Shown here: piece after piece, positions 7,344-15,495 of the stretch
How positions within the stretch are numbered: position 1 is the stretch's first letter
Layout: the number at the start of each line of letters is the position of its first letter
Assembly (NCBI GenBank): GCA_030602785.1
Contig: JAUVZB010000012.1
Span: 1-43,760, forward strand
Direction of reading: 5' to 3'
Source of the DNA: Dehalococcoidia bacterium
Lineage (GTDB): Bacteria; Chloroflexota; Dehalococcoidia; GIF9; AB-539-J10
DNA length: 43,760 nucleotides
The notes under the pieces: generated by a model
What the model was told of the DNA's origin: nothing
Seen by the model: the letters and a program-made list of their open reading frames with translations, nothing else
The model's database searches: none
Translations under genes and position numbers: made by a program

Positions 7344-7687
7344 AGGTCGACCGCGTCTACTTGGAGCACATCTTGGAGTGCCTGGACTGGATAGACAGTC
7401 ACACTGCAGAGGGTCGCGAATCCTTCATGCAAGACCGCAAGACCCAGAGTGCAGTCCTGCGGGAACTTCAGACGATGGCGGAGTCAACCCAGCGACTCCG
7501 ACCCGCACTGAAGGCCGCTCACCCATCCGTCCCCTGGCAGGCTATCGCCGGCTTCAGGAACCTCATCGTTCACGACTACCTCGGCGTGAGTCTGGATTGG
7601 ATCTGGGGAGTCGTCGAGCGGGATCTGCCACCTCTGCGCACAGCCGTGGTGACGATGCGAGACGCAAGCGTCGGAGACCAAGGCTAG
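7340..7687 (+). CDS. hepT: HepT-type HEPN RNase toxin
   Basis: A 115-aa HEPN-domain protein of the DUF86/HepT type. The catalytic motif is intact: RNLIVHDY at residues 73-80 gives R73-X4-H78 and the tyrosine Y80 that MntA would AMPylate. The upstream helix bundle (YLEHILECLDWID, AVLRELQTMAESTQRL) and VPWQAIAGF are typical. As a homodimer it should act as an RNase that halts growth when released. GTG start overlaps the mntA stop (GTGA). A small hairpin follows at 7689-7705. A broken relative of the same fold lies at 28798-29126. Confidence 0.9.
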   Translation: MKVDRVYLEHILECLDWIDSHTAEGRESFMQDRKTQSAVLRELQTMAESTQRLRPALKAAHPSVPWQAIAGFRNLIVHDYLGVSLDWIWGVVERDLPPLRTAVVTMRDASVGDQG

Positions 7688-7688
7688 G

Positions 7689-7705
7689 CCGTCTTTGCAA
7701 GGCGG
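7689..7705 (+). terminator. Small hairpin after hepT
   Basis: CCGTCTT (7689-7695) pairs with AAGGCGG (7699-7705) around a TGC loop, one G-U wobble, beginning just after the hepT stop codon. There is no clear U tract. Confidence 0.35.
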
Positions 7706-7756
7706 ACTCCTGACCGGCGACAGGCCGATTCCTCGAACGACACAATCCTCTTCCGC

Positions 7757-7762
7757 TATACT
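7757..7762 (+). promoter_or_regulatory. -10 element of the membrane methyltransferase gene (leaderless)
   Basis: TATACT ends 6 nt before the ATG at 7769, and no Shine-Dalgarno sequence precedes that ATG (CTCCCC). A good -35 is not evident. The spacing implies transcription starting at or next to the start codon. Confidence 0.5.
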
Positions 7763-7768
7763 CTCCCC

Positions 7769-8506
7769 ATGGATCTCAGGCGAAAGCAGACAGAGCAACA
7801 ACCCGGCGAAGAGAAGCCCAAGTACGGCTTCGAGGCATCAGGGGTCTCAATCCCTCTCCTGCCGATGCTGTTCGGCCTCGTTCCCCTGCTGACCAACCTC
7901 GGGGGCCGGTTGAGCTTCGTGTCCATCGCTATCGTCCTCTATTTCGGCTGGAGCGGCATCACCATGCTCATCGGCTCTACAGACTGGTACCGCAACGGGC
8001 TGAACCAGCTCCTGGTGGAGGCATCACGTGTCGGGAGGACCAGCAAGGCCCTCAACGCCAACTGCGGCACCGGCTCGCTAGCCGTCGCCTTCGGGAAGGC
8101 CTTGAGCAAGGGCGAGGTCTGGGCCACCGACCAGTGGAAGCCCACGAAGCGCTCACCCGACCCGTCACAACAGACGAGCGACAACATCCGCATCGAGGGC
8201 GTGGAGAACATCGTCCGCCTGAGAGATGCCGACCCGCACGAGCTGCCCTTCAAGGCGGGCTACTTCGGCGCCGTCGGCTCCCGCTACGGCATCCAGAACA
8301 CGCGCAAGGGCAAGGACAAGGCGCTCCTCGAGATGCTGCGAGTCCTCAGGCCCTCCGGCAGGCTCGTGCTCGCCGAGAGCCCGTTCACCGCACTCTGGCT
8401 CGCATACCGCGCCCTGCCGCGCCTGGCCCGCGAGTATAGAGTGTGCAACATCCAACTCTCCCGATTCCACTTCACCTTCATCGTCACCGCAGAGAAGCTG
8501 GGCTGA
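7769..8506 (+). CDS. Membrane-anchored class I SAM methyltransferase
   Basis: 245 aa. An N-terminal cytosolic tail (residues 1-27) is followed by two apolar segments (about 28-42, PLLPMLFGLVPLL, and 48-68, LSFVSIAIVLYFGWSGITML). Then comes a Rossmann methyltransferase domain: degraded motif I ALNANCGTGSLAVAFGKAL, acidic strand VWATDQW, RDADPHELPFKAGYFGAV (motif IV-like) and LLEMLRVLRPSGRLVLAE (post-motif). Motif I has N-C-G-T-G where D.G.G.G is usual, but Gly spacing is retained. The substrate is unknown; membrane anchoring suggests a lipid, quinone or envelope target. Its promoter looks leaderless. Confidence 0.8.
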   Translation: MDLRRKQTEQQPGEEKPKYGFEASGVSIPLLPMLFGLVPLLTNLGGRLSFVSIAIVLYFGWSGITMLIGSTDWYRNGLNQLLVEASRVGRTSKALNANCGTGSLAVAFGKALSKGEVWATDQWKPTKRSPDPSQQTSDNIRIEGVENIVRLRDADPHELPFKAGYFGAVGSRYGIQNTRKGKDKALLEMLRVLRPSGRLVLAESPFTALWLAYRALPRLAREYRVCNIQLSRFHFTFIVTAEKLG

Positions 8507-8597
8507 GCAGTTTTTACTACGGAATACGCCCCCGGACCTGCCCAACACCCATTTCCAGTATGCTACTGCGGAAACACCGCGCTGCAAGGAGTTGACG

Positions 8598-8786
8598 GTG
8601 GCGAAGAACGAACAGGCAAACCCGGTCGACAGGCACCGGATGGCGAAGCCGCTGTTCTTCCCCATGCCCCCGGCAGGATTCTTCCTGCTGCTCTTCTTCA
8701 AGCTGGATGCGCCGTGGAGCTACGTCCTCCTGGCGCTGTCGGTGTTGTTCTTCATCCTCACAGCGAGGGTAGTCCTGAAGAAGTAG
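8598..8786 (+). CDS. Small membrane protein, PPAGFF family (62 aa)
   Basis: Paralogue of the 57-aa protein at 6690-6863. The aligned core FPMPPAGFFLLLFFKLDAPW then SYVLLALSVLFFILTARVVLK differs mainly by conservative changes. GTG at 8598 is preceded by AAGGAG (8586-8591), and ATG at 8640 is a shorter alternative. The region upstream carries the same TATGCT (8559-8564) -10-like element and the same TTGACG just before the start codon. Two apolar segments and a KK tail predict a hairpin inner-membrane protein. Function unknown. Confidence 0.7.
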   Translation: MAKNEQANPVDRHRMAKPLFFPMPPAGFFLLLFFKLDAPWSYVLLALSVLFFILTARVVLKK

Positions 8787-8854
8787 CCCTCCCGTCATCG
8801 CACGGCAGCCGGGACCACACGCCTCCCCCTGCGCACCACCAAACCGCGATACGC

Positions 8855-9805
8855 CTACTTCACCACGTGACACGCCACCAGATGCCCCGGCGCGACCTCG
8901 CGCAGTGACGGAGCCGTCACATGGCAATCATGTACATGATGGGGGCAAGAGTGCAGATAGGAGCACCCGGACTCAGATGCATGAACATGCTCGTGCACGC
9001 CCTCCTGCAGCACCGTCTCCCCGAGGCTCTCATCCAGTCCAAGCAGGAACCGACTGTACGGATGGCGGGCACCCTCCCGGAAGTAATCGCCACCGATGAC
9101 CTCCACCATGCGGCCCCGATACATGACGCCGACGCGGTCGCTCGCATACGCGACCGTCTCCAGGTCATGTGAAATCAGCACGAGCGATAGACTCCGTTCC
9201 CGTCTCAGCTTGAGCAGGAGCGCGAGTATCTGCGTGGCAACAATAGGATCGAGCCCGGAAGTGGGCTCATCCGCAATAATGACGTGCGGCTCCAGCAGAA
9301 GCGCCCGCCCCAGCGCAACGCGCTGGCGCTGTCCGCCGGACAGCTCAGACGGGTGGCGCGAGAGCAGTGACGGAGAGAGGTTCACCTGCCCGAGCACGCC
9401 GCGAATCGCTCGGCGGCGCTCCTCACCATTCCCTACCCCGTGAATGAGTAGTGGCTCCTCAAGTACGGAGGCAACGTGCTGGCGCGGATCGAGCGTGGAA
9501 TCCGCGTCCTGAAAGACGGGCTGGACCTCCCTGCGGAACCGCTTCAACGCGGCCTTGTCCATTCCGAAGACCTCGGTGCCCCTGTAGCGCACGCTCCCCA
9601 CGTCGGCGGGACTGAGCCGCAGGACCACCCGGGCCAGCGTCGTCTTGCCCGAGCCACTCTCTCCAACGATGCCGAAGACCTCTCCCTCCGCAACTGTGAA
9701 CGAGACGCCGTCCACTGCCCTGATGACATGGTCCGGATGCTGGAACCGGCCCAGCGGACCGTGCCCGACCAGGAAGTGCTTGCACAGACCCCGTACCTCT
9801 AGCAC
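8855..9805 (-). CDS. dppF: Oligopeptide/nickel-type ABC transporter ATP-binding protein (DppF/OppF)
   Basis: 316-aa ABC ATPase of the peptide/nickel importer family. Walker A GESGSGKTTLARV lies near residues 50-62, the signature LSGGQRQRVALGRAL and Walker B VIIADEPTSGLD follow, and the H-loop is LISHD. The C-terminal oligopeptide-transporter extension ends in a Cys/His-rich CPHHVHDC...HLVACHVVK. GTG start at 9805 overlaps the end of the DppD gene by 7 nt. It is the last gene of a five-component importer operon and couples ATP hydrolysis to uptake through the DppB/DppC pore. Confidence 0.9.
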   Translation of the reverse strand: MLEVRGLCKHFLVGHGPLGRFQHPDHVIRAVDGVSFTVAEGEVFGIVGESGSGKTTLARVVLRLSPADVGSVRYRGTEVFGMDKAALKRFRREVQPVFQDADSTLDPRQHVASVLEEPLLIHGVGNGEERRRAIRGVLGQVNLSPSLLSRHPSELSGGQRQRVALGRALLLEPHVIIADEPTSGLDPIVATQILALLLKLRRERSLSLVLISHDLETVAYASDRVGVMYRGRMVEVIGGDYFREGARHPYSRFLLGLDESLGETVLQEGVHEHVHASESGCSYLHSCPHHVHDCHVTAPSLREVAPGHLVACHVVK

Positions 9806-10809
9806 GGCGCTGCCTCCCCGTCATACAGATGGCACGCAACCCTCACGCCACCAACCTTCGACTCCGCCGGCTCATGAACCAGGCACTGCGGCATCACCTC
9901 CGGACAGATGGGGTGGAAGGAGCATCCGGGAGGGACATCGACAAGGTTGGCGGTATCCGCGAACATTGTCGGCAGGGGCTCCCCTCTCGTCCGCCTCTGC
10001 GCGGAGATGAGCAGGCGACTATACGGGTGACGCGGGTCTGACAACACCTCGCCGGCCGGGCCGCTCTCCACGATACGGCCGGCATACATGACAGCCACGC
10101 GGCCACACGTGCTCGCGATAGCATCCAGATCGTGGCTCACAACGAGCATCGTCAGCGCGCCGTTGAGGCGCCTGAGCATCGCCAGCGACTGCGCCCTCGT
10201 GGCGCGGTCAAGCGCCGTGGTGGGCTCGTCCGCGATTAGCACACGCGGCCTCAGCAGGAGCGCCATGGCGATGAGCACGCGCTGTCGCATGCCTCCTGAC
10301 AGCTCGTGAGGGTAGCTCTGCAGGAGCCGGCCCATCAGGCGGTCGTCAGCGAACCCGAGCTCGCGGAAGACGCGCCGGACCTCCTCGAGCGCTTCGCCGT
10401 CCATCCTGCTGCCGCGTCTCCCGAGCACCGAGCCAAGGCTCCCTCCACGCTCACGCACCACGATGGCCTCGGCAAGCTGTTCCCTCACCGTGTACGCCGG
10501 GTTGAGCGCGGTCGCCTGGTTCTGCGGCACGAGCGCGATATCCCTGCCGCGGATGCGCTCCACGTCCCGCTCAGGAAGTTGCGTTATGTCTCGACCGTCC
10601 AGCGTGATAGAGCCCGCGGTGATGCGGCCCGGCTGCTGAAGTCGCAGCATGGACAGGAACAGCACCGTCTTGCCACAGCCACTCTCCCCCATGATACCGA
10701 GGCTCTCACCCGGCCGCGCCTCCAGGTTCACACCGTTGTTCGCACGGACGACGCCCTGCGGGGTGTCAAAGTACACGTGCAGGTTGCTCACCCTCAGGAA
10801 TGCGCTCAC
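9799..10809 (-). CDS. dppD: Oligopeptide/nickel-type ABC transporter ATP-binding protein (DppD/OppD)
   Basis: 336 aa. Walker A is GESGCGKTVLFLSML, the signature LSGGMRQRVLIAMALLL, Walker B VLIADEPTTALD and H-loop VVSHD. The C-terminus carries the solute-specific oligopeptide extension with PPGCSFHPICPEVMPQC and VACHLY. It pairs with the DppF-type ATPase as a heterodimer. ATG at 10809 overlaps the DppC stop by 4 nt. Confidence 0.9.
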   Translation of the reverse strand: MSAFLRVSNLHVYFDTPQGVVRANNGVNLEARPGESLGIMGESGCGKTVLFLSMLRLQQPGRITAGSITLDGRDITQLPERDVERIRGRDIALVPQNQATALNPAYTVREQLAEAIVVRERGGSLGSVLGRRGSRMDGEALEEVRRVFRELGFADDRLMGRLLQSYPHELSGGMRQRVLIAMALLLRPRVLIADEPTTALDRATRAQSLAMLRRLNGALTMLVVSHDLDAIASTCGRVAVMYAGRIVESGPAGEVLSDPRHPYSRLLISAQRRTRGEPLPTMFADTANLVDVPPGCSFHPICPEVMPQCLVHEPAESKVGGVRVACHLYDGEAAPC

Positions 10810-11645
10810 CTCTCCAGTGCCCTCCTCAGGCGCGGGTCACTCTCCCCTTCGAAGCCGAACCCGATGAGCGTCAGCGCCAGTATGCACAGGCCGATGCACA
10901 GTCCCGGCGGCAGGTACCACCACCACAGTTCCTGGATGAAGCCGCCGCGAGAGAATGCGTAGTGGAGCATCATCCCCCAGCTCTTCATCATCGGGTCGCC
11001 GAGACCGAGGAAGCTCAGCGATGCTTCCATGAGCATCGCCGCAGCGACAGTCAACACGAACTTGGTAAGCACGAGCGGCAGCACGTTGGGCAGCACATGG
11101 CGGCGCATCACCCAGCCATCGCCCGCACCGAGTGCACGGGCTGATTCCACGTAGCCGGACTGGCGGACGCTCAATACCTGCGAGCGGATGACCCGCGCGG
11201 TCGAGGGCCAGAAGACCACACCGATGACGAGAATCGTGTTCCAGATGCTCGGCCCCACGTACGCGGCGAGCAGAATGACGAGGGGTAGAGCAGGCATGAC
11301 GAGGACGATGTCCGTGAGCCCCATGAGCGCGTTGTCGAGAGCACCTCGGCGAAACCCGGAAAGAAGGCCGATGAACACGCCCAGGCTCACGGACAGGAGC
11401 GCCGCGAGCGCGCCCACCGTCAGGGACACGCGGGCTCCCACAAGCAGCTCGGAGAAGATGTCATGCCCCACGTCGTTGGTTCCCAAGAGATGAAGGGCCG
11501 ATGGAGACAGGAACGGCCGGAAGTGCTGCCATGGGTCGTGCGGCGCGATGACGGGCGCCAGCATGGTGCCTGCAAGGAACAGTATCAGCGCGCAGGCCCC
11601 CACGGTGGCCGCCCGGTTCCTGCCGACAAACGCCCTCACCCTCAT
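10806..11645 (-). CDS. dppC: ABC transporter permease (DppC type)
   Basis: 279-aa inner-membrane permease with an N-terminal span (AATVGACALILFLAGTM), the family motif HLLGTNDVGHDIFSELLVGA (residues about 52-71), and further spans around residues 75-98, 112-135, 140-160, 195-215 and 245-268. The EAA coupling loop is ESARALGAGDGWVMRRHVLP, and the SFLGLGDP motif follows. It forms the translocation pore with the DppB-type protein encoded just upstream. Confidence 0.9.
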   Translation of the reverse strand: MRVRAFVGRNRAATVGACALILFLAGTMLAPVIAPHDPWQHFRPFLSPSALHLLGTNDVGHDIFSELLVGARVSLTVGALAALLSVSLGVFIGLLSGFRRGALDNALMGLTDIVLVMPALPLVILLAAYVGPSIWNTILVIGVVFWPSTARVIRSQVLSVRQSGYVESARALGAGDGWVMRRHVLPNVLPLVLTKFVLTVAAAMLMEASLSFLGLGDPMMKSWGMMLHYAFSRGGFIQELWWWYLPPGLCIGLCILALTLIGFGFEGESDPRLRRALER

Positions 11646-11648
11646 TCC

Positions 11649-12626
11649 CTACTTCGTCCTCGGGTCCAGCCTGGGATAGAGCAGGTCGGCCACGAAGTTC
11701 GCGAGGAGCACGCAGACCGCGACGATGAGGAACGCGGCCTGCAGCAGCGGGTAGTCACGCGCCCCGATGGCATCGTAGATGAGCGTCCCCATGCCCGGCC
11801 AGGAGAATACGACCTCGATAAGCAGGGTCCCGGAGAACACCATGCCGAACTGGATGGCCGTGACCGTCAGCAAAGGCGCCATGGCGTTCCGCAGGGCATG
11901 CTTGAACAGCACAGCCATGCGCGAGAGGCCCTTCGCCTGGGCCATCAGGATATAGTCCTCGCCGTAGATGGACACGACGGAGCTGCGGACAATGAGGAAG
12001 TCATACGCCGCCTTGAACAGCGTCACCACCGCCAGGGGCAGGAGCATGTGCCAGCCAACGTCCAGTACGTACGGCAAGCCCGACGCGCCGCCGGACGTGA
12101 CCTTCCCCAGAGGAAACCACCCGAGCTGGAAGCTGAACACGAACAGCACGAGCATGGCCAGCCAGTAGTGCGGCATCGAGTACGCCAGAAGGAAGGCGCC
12201 GGTAAGGCCGGCGTCGAGGCGCGACCCGCGGTACCACGCCGCGATGCCGCCGAGCACGGCGGCAATCACAGCCGCGAGAAGCACGGCGGGGAGTACCAGC
12301 GCCAGCGCCCAGCCGAGGTGCAGTGCAATGGACTCAAACACCGGCCGCAGGTAGAGGTACGAGTAGCCCCAGTCGCCGGTCGCGATGCCCACAAGATAGC
12401 GTCCGTACTGGACGTGCATGGGCTGGTCGAGTCCCAGGTCTGCCCTGAGTTCCTCCAGCGCCCCCCCTGAGCCGTAGTAAGCCTCCTCCCCAACGATGTT
12501 CAGGAGAGGGTCACCGGGCATCAGGCGCGGCACCAGGAAGTTGAGCGACACGATAACAGCCAGGGCGATGAGATACCTCGCCGCCCTGGCAGCTCGAGTT
12601 GCTGAAGGGTGCTCGTGTCGTTCCAC
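11649..12626 (-). CDS. dppB: ABC transporter permease (DppB type)
   Basis: 325 aa, six predicted spans. N-terminal YLIALAVIVSLNFLVPRLMPGDP is the classical DppB start, followed by LGLDQPMHVQYGRYL; the coupling loop is MAQAKGLSRMAVLFKHALRN, then the EVVFSWPGMGTLIYDAI and ARDYPLLQAAFLI motifs. The open frame runs back to 12752, but residues before GTG 12626 overlap the end of the binding-protein gene and a hairpin; GTG 12626 is the only sensible start. The ribosome-binding site is weak (GCAGAGACAC), so translation may be lower than that of the binding protein. Confidence 0.88.
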   Translation of the reverse strand: MERHEHPSATRAARAARYLIALAVIVSLNFLVPRLMPGDPLLNIVGEEAYYGSGGALEELRADLGLDQPMHVQYGRYLVGIATGDWGYSYLYLRPVFESIALHLGWALALVLPAVLLAAVIAAVLGGIAAWYRGSRLDAGLTGAFLLAYSMPHYWLAMLVLFVFSFQLGWFPLGKVTSGGASGLPYVLDVGWHMLLPLAVVTLFKAAYDFLIVRSSVVSIYGEDYILMAQAKGLSRMAVLFKHALRNAMAPLLTVTAIQFGMVFSGTLLIEVVFSWPGMGTLIYDAIGARDYPLLQAAFLIVAVCVLLANFVADLLYPRLDPRTK

Positions 12627-12633
12627 GTGTCTC

Positions 12634-12662
12634 TGCAGGGGCCGGCGTAGCCGGCCCCTGCA
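12634..12662 (-). terminator. Perfect 13-bp hairpin between binding protein and permease genes
   Basis: TGCAGGGGCCGGC (12634-12646) and GCCGGCCCCTGCA (12650-12662) pair perfectly around a 3-nt loop. There is no following U tract. It lies immediately 3' of the binding-protein stop codon and 8 nt before the permease start. Such hairpins typically protect the binding-protein message and reduce expression of downstream transporter genes. Confidence 0.75.
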
Positions 12663-12667
12663 CAAGT

Positions 12668-14341
12668 CTACTCCGCTGCCTTCGTCACCGTGAACCAGGA
12701 GAAGCTGTTGACCACACCGCCGTAGATGTGGTCGATGGTCCAGTTCCCCCAACCCTCGCGGTATGGGTAGACGCTGTCAATCCAGACGAGCGCGATGCCC
12801 GGCAGGTACTGCTGGTGAAGCTCCTGGAGAGTCTTGTCCAGCGCCTCCTGCTCCTCCGGAATGGCGGTGGAGAGGCGTGCATCGCAGGTCTCGAGGTACT
12901 CCTCAACATCCAGGTTGTGCAGTACGCCGGCACCCGTCCTGCGGACGTCGAAGTAGCCGGACGCGCTGCCCGCATGCATCAGGGTGCCCCACGGGGTCGC
13001 GCGGAAGAACACGAGGTCGAAGTCCATCTGCTCCTTGGTGGCAACCCATGTGGAGCTGTCCACCGCCTTGACGGTGCTGGCGATGCCGACATCCCGCAGG
13101 TTCATGGCCACCATCTCGGTCGTCCGCACAATGCTGGTCTTATCGCCGCGCGTGAGCAGAGTGAGGACCATCTCCTCGCCATCAGCGTCCTCACGAACGC
13201 CATCGCCATCGACATCCACCAGTCCAAGGGAATCGAGCAACTCCCCGGCCTTCTCCGTGTTGAACTCCATCCGCGGGATGGAATCATTGAAATTGGAGTG
13301 GGTCGGCGGGATGAAGCCGTAGGTGGGCACGGCGCCATAGCCCGCGAACACGAGGTCGGCAATCTGCTGGTAGTCTATGGCCAGCGAGACTGCCTGCCTG
13401 AAGGCGATGTCGCTCAGGGGCTCGCGCTCAAGGTTGAACCCAAGCGCCGCCGGTACCCCAAGGAAGGTCGCGGACGCGAACTTCACATCACCGGACTTGA
13501 GCAACGGGGGAATATGCGTGTACGGAAACTCGCCCGAGTAGTCCCACCACGTATCTATCTCGCCCCGTGAGAGGGCCATCACGAGCGCATCCATGTTGCG
13601 GAAGACGCTGACCTCCAGCCGGTCGACGGCCGGTTTCCCTTGGAAGTAGTCCTCATTCGCCTCGAAGACGAACTTGCCCGCGGCTTCGTCCCAGCTGACA
13701 ATCGTGAACGGGCCGGAGCCGATGACGCGGTCGTCCCCCTCGTATGTGAGCGGGTCTTCCACGCTGCTCCATATGTGCTCCGGCACAACGGAGTAAGTCA
13801 TGAACTCGGTCAGCAGGTTCCCGTAGGGGCGGGAGAGAGAGAGGACTACGTCATTGCCCTCGACTGTGACGCTCTCGACGACCTCCTTCATCCAGCCCGC
13901 CTGCGGGACGCGCTCGCGGTAGTACTCAATCGAGAACGCGACGTCTTCGGCGGTCACCTGAGTGCCATCGTGCCACGTGGCATTGTCGTCAATGGTGAAC
14001 GTGAAGGTCTTGCTGTCCGGGGAGACGGTCCAGTCCCGCGCGATCCATGGCACGGGCTTCATGTCCGGGCCGAGCTTGATTAAGCTATCGTGCGTGGTCA
14101 GGTTTGAGAGGACCCCGTACCAGTAGTCGGCGAACCTGTTCGTGGTCTTGAACGGCTTGGTGGAGCCCACACGAAGCACGACTTCCTCCGTGGGAGCCTC
14201 TGCCTCGCCGGGGTCGGACGGCGCCTCCGCCGGCTCGTCAGATGACGGTGGTGGGGTGACAGGCTCGGCGGCGCATCCCGCGACTGCGGAGAGAAGCACC
14301 AGCACGGCCAGTGCGGTGGACAAGAGAACGGGTTTCTTCAT
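12668..14341 (-). CDS. Family-5 solute-binding lipoprotein (peptide/nickel ABC importer)
   Basis: 557-aa extracytoplasmic binding protein. ATG at 14341 follows GAAAGGAGTCGATCGAT. The lipoprotein signal is MKKPVLLSTALAVLVLLSAV with the lipobox AVAGC (Cys 24). A Pro/Glu-rich tether (residues 27-52) leads into the SBP_bac_5 fold: LSNLTTHDSLIKLGPDMKPV, the conserved WTVSPDSKTFTFTIDDNATW, and TAEDVAFSIEYY. Ligands of this family are peptides, nickel chelates or other amphipathic small molecules; no specific metal-binding signature is recognisable. It should deliver the ligand to the DppBCDF-type transporter encoded downstream. Confidence 0.9.
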   Translation of the reverse strand: MKKPVLLSTALAVLVLLSAVAGCAAEPVTPPPSSDEPAEAPSDPGEAEAPTEEVVLRVGSTKPFKTTNRFADYWYGVLSNLTTHDSLIKLGPDMKPVPWIARDWTVSPDSKTFTFTIDDNATWHDGTQVTAEDVAFSIEYYRERVPQAGWMKEVVESVTVEGNDVVLSLSRPYGNLLTEFMTYSVVPEHIWSSVEDPLTYEGDDRVIGSGPFTIVSWDEAAGKFVFEANEDYFQGKPAVDRLEVSVFRNMDALVMALSRGEIDTWWDYSGEFPYTHIPPLLKSGDVKFASATFLGVPAALGFNLEREPLSDIAFRQAVSLAIDYQQIADLVFAGYGAVPTYGFIPPTHSNFNDSIPRMEFNTEKAGELLDSLGLVDVDGDGVREDADGEEMVLTLLTRGDKTSIVRTTEMVAMNLRDVGIASTVKAVDSSTWVATKEQMDFDLVFFRATPWGTLMHAGSASGYFDVRRTGAGVLHNLDVEEYLETCDARLSTAIPEEQEALDKTLQELHQQYLPGIALVWIDSVYPYREGWGNWTIDHIYGGVVNSFSWFTVTKAAE

Positions 14342-14363
14342 ATCGATCGACTCCTTTCCAGTG

Positions 14364-15191
14364 CTACATGCTGACGTGTATGACGGCGTCGCTGTGGCGG
14401 CGTTCCATCGAGGGCTGCCCATCCAGAAGGGAGACTCGGCTCTCGCCCTCCAGGTGGTGACACAGTCGCCGGCACTGGTCTTCGCTCAGTCCCGGGTTAC
14501 AGCGAAACATGTCCATCTGGGTCTCCAGCGGCACGCGGTATGTCCTCGTGACGATGTCGACGTCCGGACAGAATCCCATCTCGCACAGGGTGTTGTACAG
14601 GTAGATGTAGTTGGGCCCCGGCTCGACTCCAAGTACAGTACGGAGCGTATCGGTGAGGTCGTTGTCGACCGCGTGGATGAGGATGAGAGAGCGCCGCGTC
14701 ACCCGGCACATCTTGCTGAGGGCCGCACGGATATCGTGCATCTGGAAGCAATGTGCGGCCAGGACGAGATCGTGGACACCCACCTCAGCGGGGTCCAACT
14801 CCTCCCAGCAATGGGGAAGAATACTGAGATTAGTCAGGCCTTCCTGCCGGACTCCAGCCGCAAGGCGACCGGCCTGCACGGGAGAAGGCTCGACCGCAGT
14901 GACCTGGCATGCAACACGAGCGAGCGGCAGTGCGTACGTGCCCGCGCCTGCGCCAACATCCAGTACGCTGTCCCCCTGCTGGACGAGCGCCATGACGCGC
15001 TCGAGCAGAACACCGGGATAGCCGTTCCTCGACAGCCTCTGCACCCAGCCACCGAACCGTGTCCAGAATTCCTCCGGCAAGAGCCCCACGCGGGAGAGGT
15101 TCGCCTCCAGTCCGCTGCGCAGGAGATGCTCGCGCCACGCGGCCGCCCAGTCAACGTCGTCCCGAGTGGTTTCACAGCGTGATGGATTCAT
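14364..15191 (-). CDS. Class I SAM-dependent methyltransferase, first gene of the ABC operon
   Basis: 275 aa. An N-terminal helical cap (DDVDWAAAWREHLLRSGLEA) precedes motif I VLDVGAGAGTYALPLA (near residue 75), the acidic strand QVTAVEPSPVQAG, motif IV HDLVLAAHCFQMHDI and VTRRSLILIHAVDND. It is the promoter-proximal gene, 22 nt upstream of the binding-protein gene, so methylation and uptake are co-regulated. A methyltransferase fixed in a peptide/nickel importer operon suggests modification of the imported ligand or synthesis of a chelator, but that is inference. The ATG at 15191 has a poor ribosome-binding site. Confidence 0.85.
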   Translation of the reverse strand: MNPSRCETTRDDVDWAAAWREHLLRSGLEANLSRVGLLPEEFWTRFGGWVQRLSRNGYPGVLLERVMALVQQGDSVLDVGAGAGTYALPLARVACQVTAVEPSPVQAGRLAAGVRQEGLTNLSILPHCWEELDPAEVGVHDLVLAAHCFQMHDIRAALSKMCRVTRRSLILIHAVDNDLTDTLRTVLGVEPGPNYIYLYNTLCEMGFCPDVDIVTRTYRVPLETQMDMFRCNPGLSEDQCRRLCHHLEGESRVSLLDGQPSMERRHSDAVIHVSM

Positions 15192-15287
15192 TGCTGTTGC
15201 GATCGGTCATAACGGCAGCCGCACACACTCGTTCGGCGGACGCCCGCCGGTGCGGCTGCGCCGGACACATCTGACTACGTGGCGGCA

Positions 15288-15327
15288 AGTCTACATGCCA
15301 CCATGTGCAATTGCAACTGGTTGCAAT
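15288..15327 (-). promoter_or_regulatory. Promoter with overlapping perfect palindrome (operator)
   Basis: On the minus strand TTGCAA (15311-15316) and TAGACT (15288-15293) are 17 nt apart, reading toward the methyltransferase/ABC operon. A perfect palindrome ATTGCAAC-TG-GTTGCAAT (15310-15327) covers the -35. The half site TTGCAA recalls the nickel-responsive Nur box of the Fur family (tTGCaa-N5-ttGCAA in Streptomyces), though here the spacer is N4. A repressor bound here would block the -35. Confidence 0.65.
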
Positions 15328-15495
15328 ACTCCCGTGCGACGAACCGGCACAGCAGCGCTGATAAGGAGTGTCATGCCAGACGGCCCGGGGACAAGGGAGA
15401 CGCCGCCGGACCCGTCTACAGCGCCAGTGAGAACCCGCTCCGTACAGGTACGACGGAGGGTACGCCAACTGCAAGTTCGGGAACAAGGAACCGAA

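Noticed and set aside
11463-12470. Plus-strand 335-codon frame across the permease genes
   Set aside because: Antisense to the DppB/DppC genes; its composition (HGQ/EHD-rich) is typical of a codon-bias shadow.
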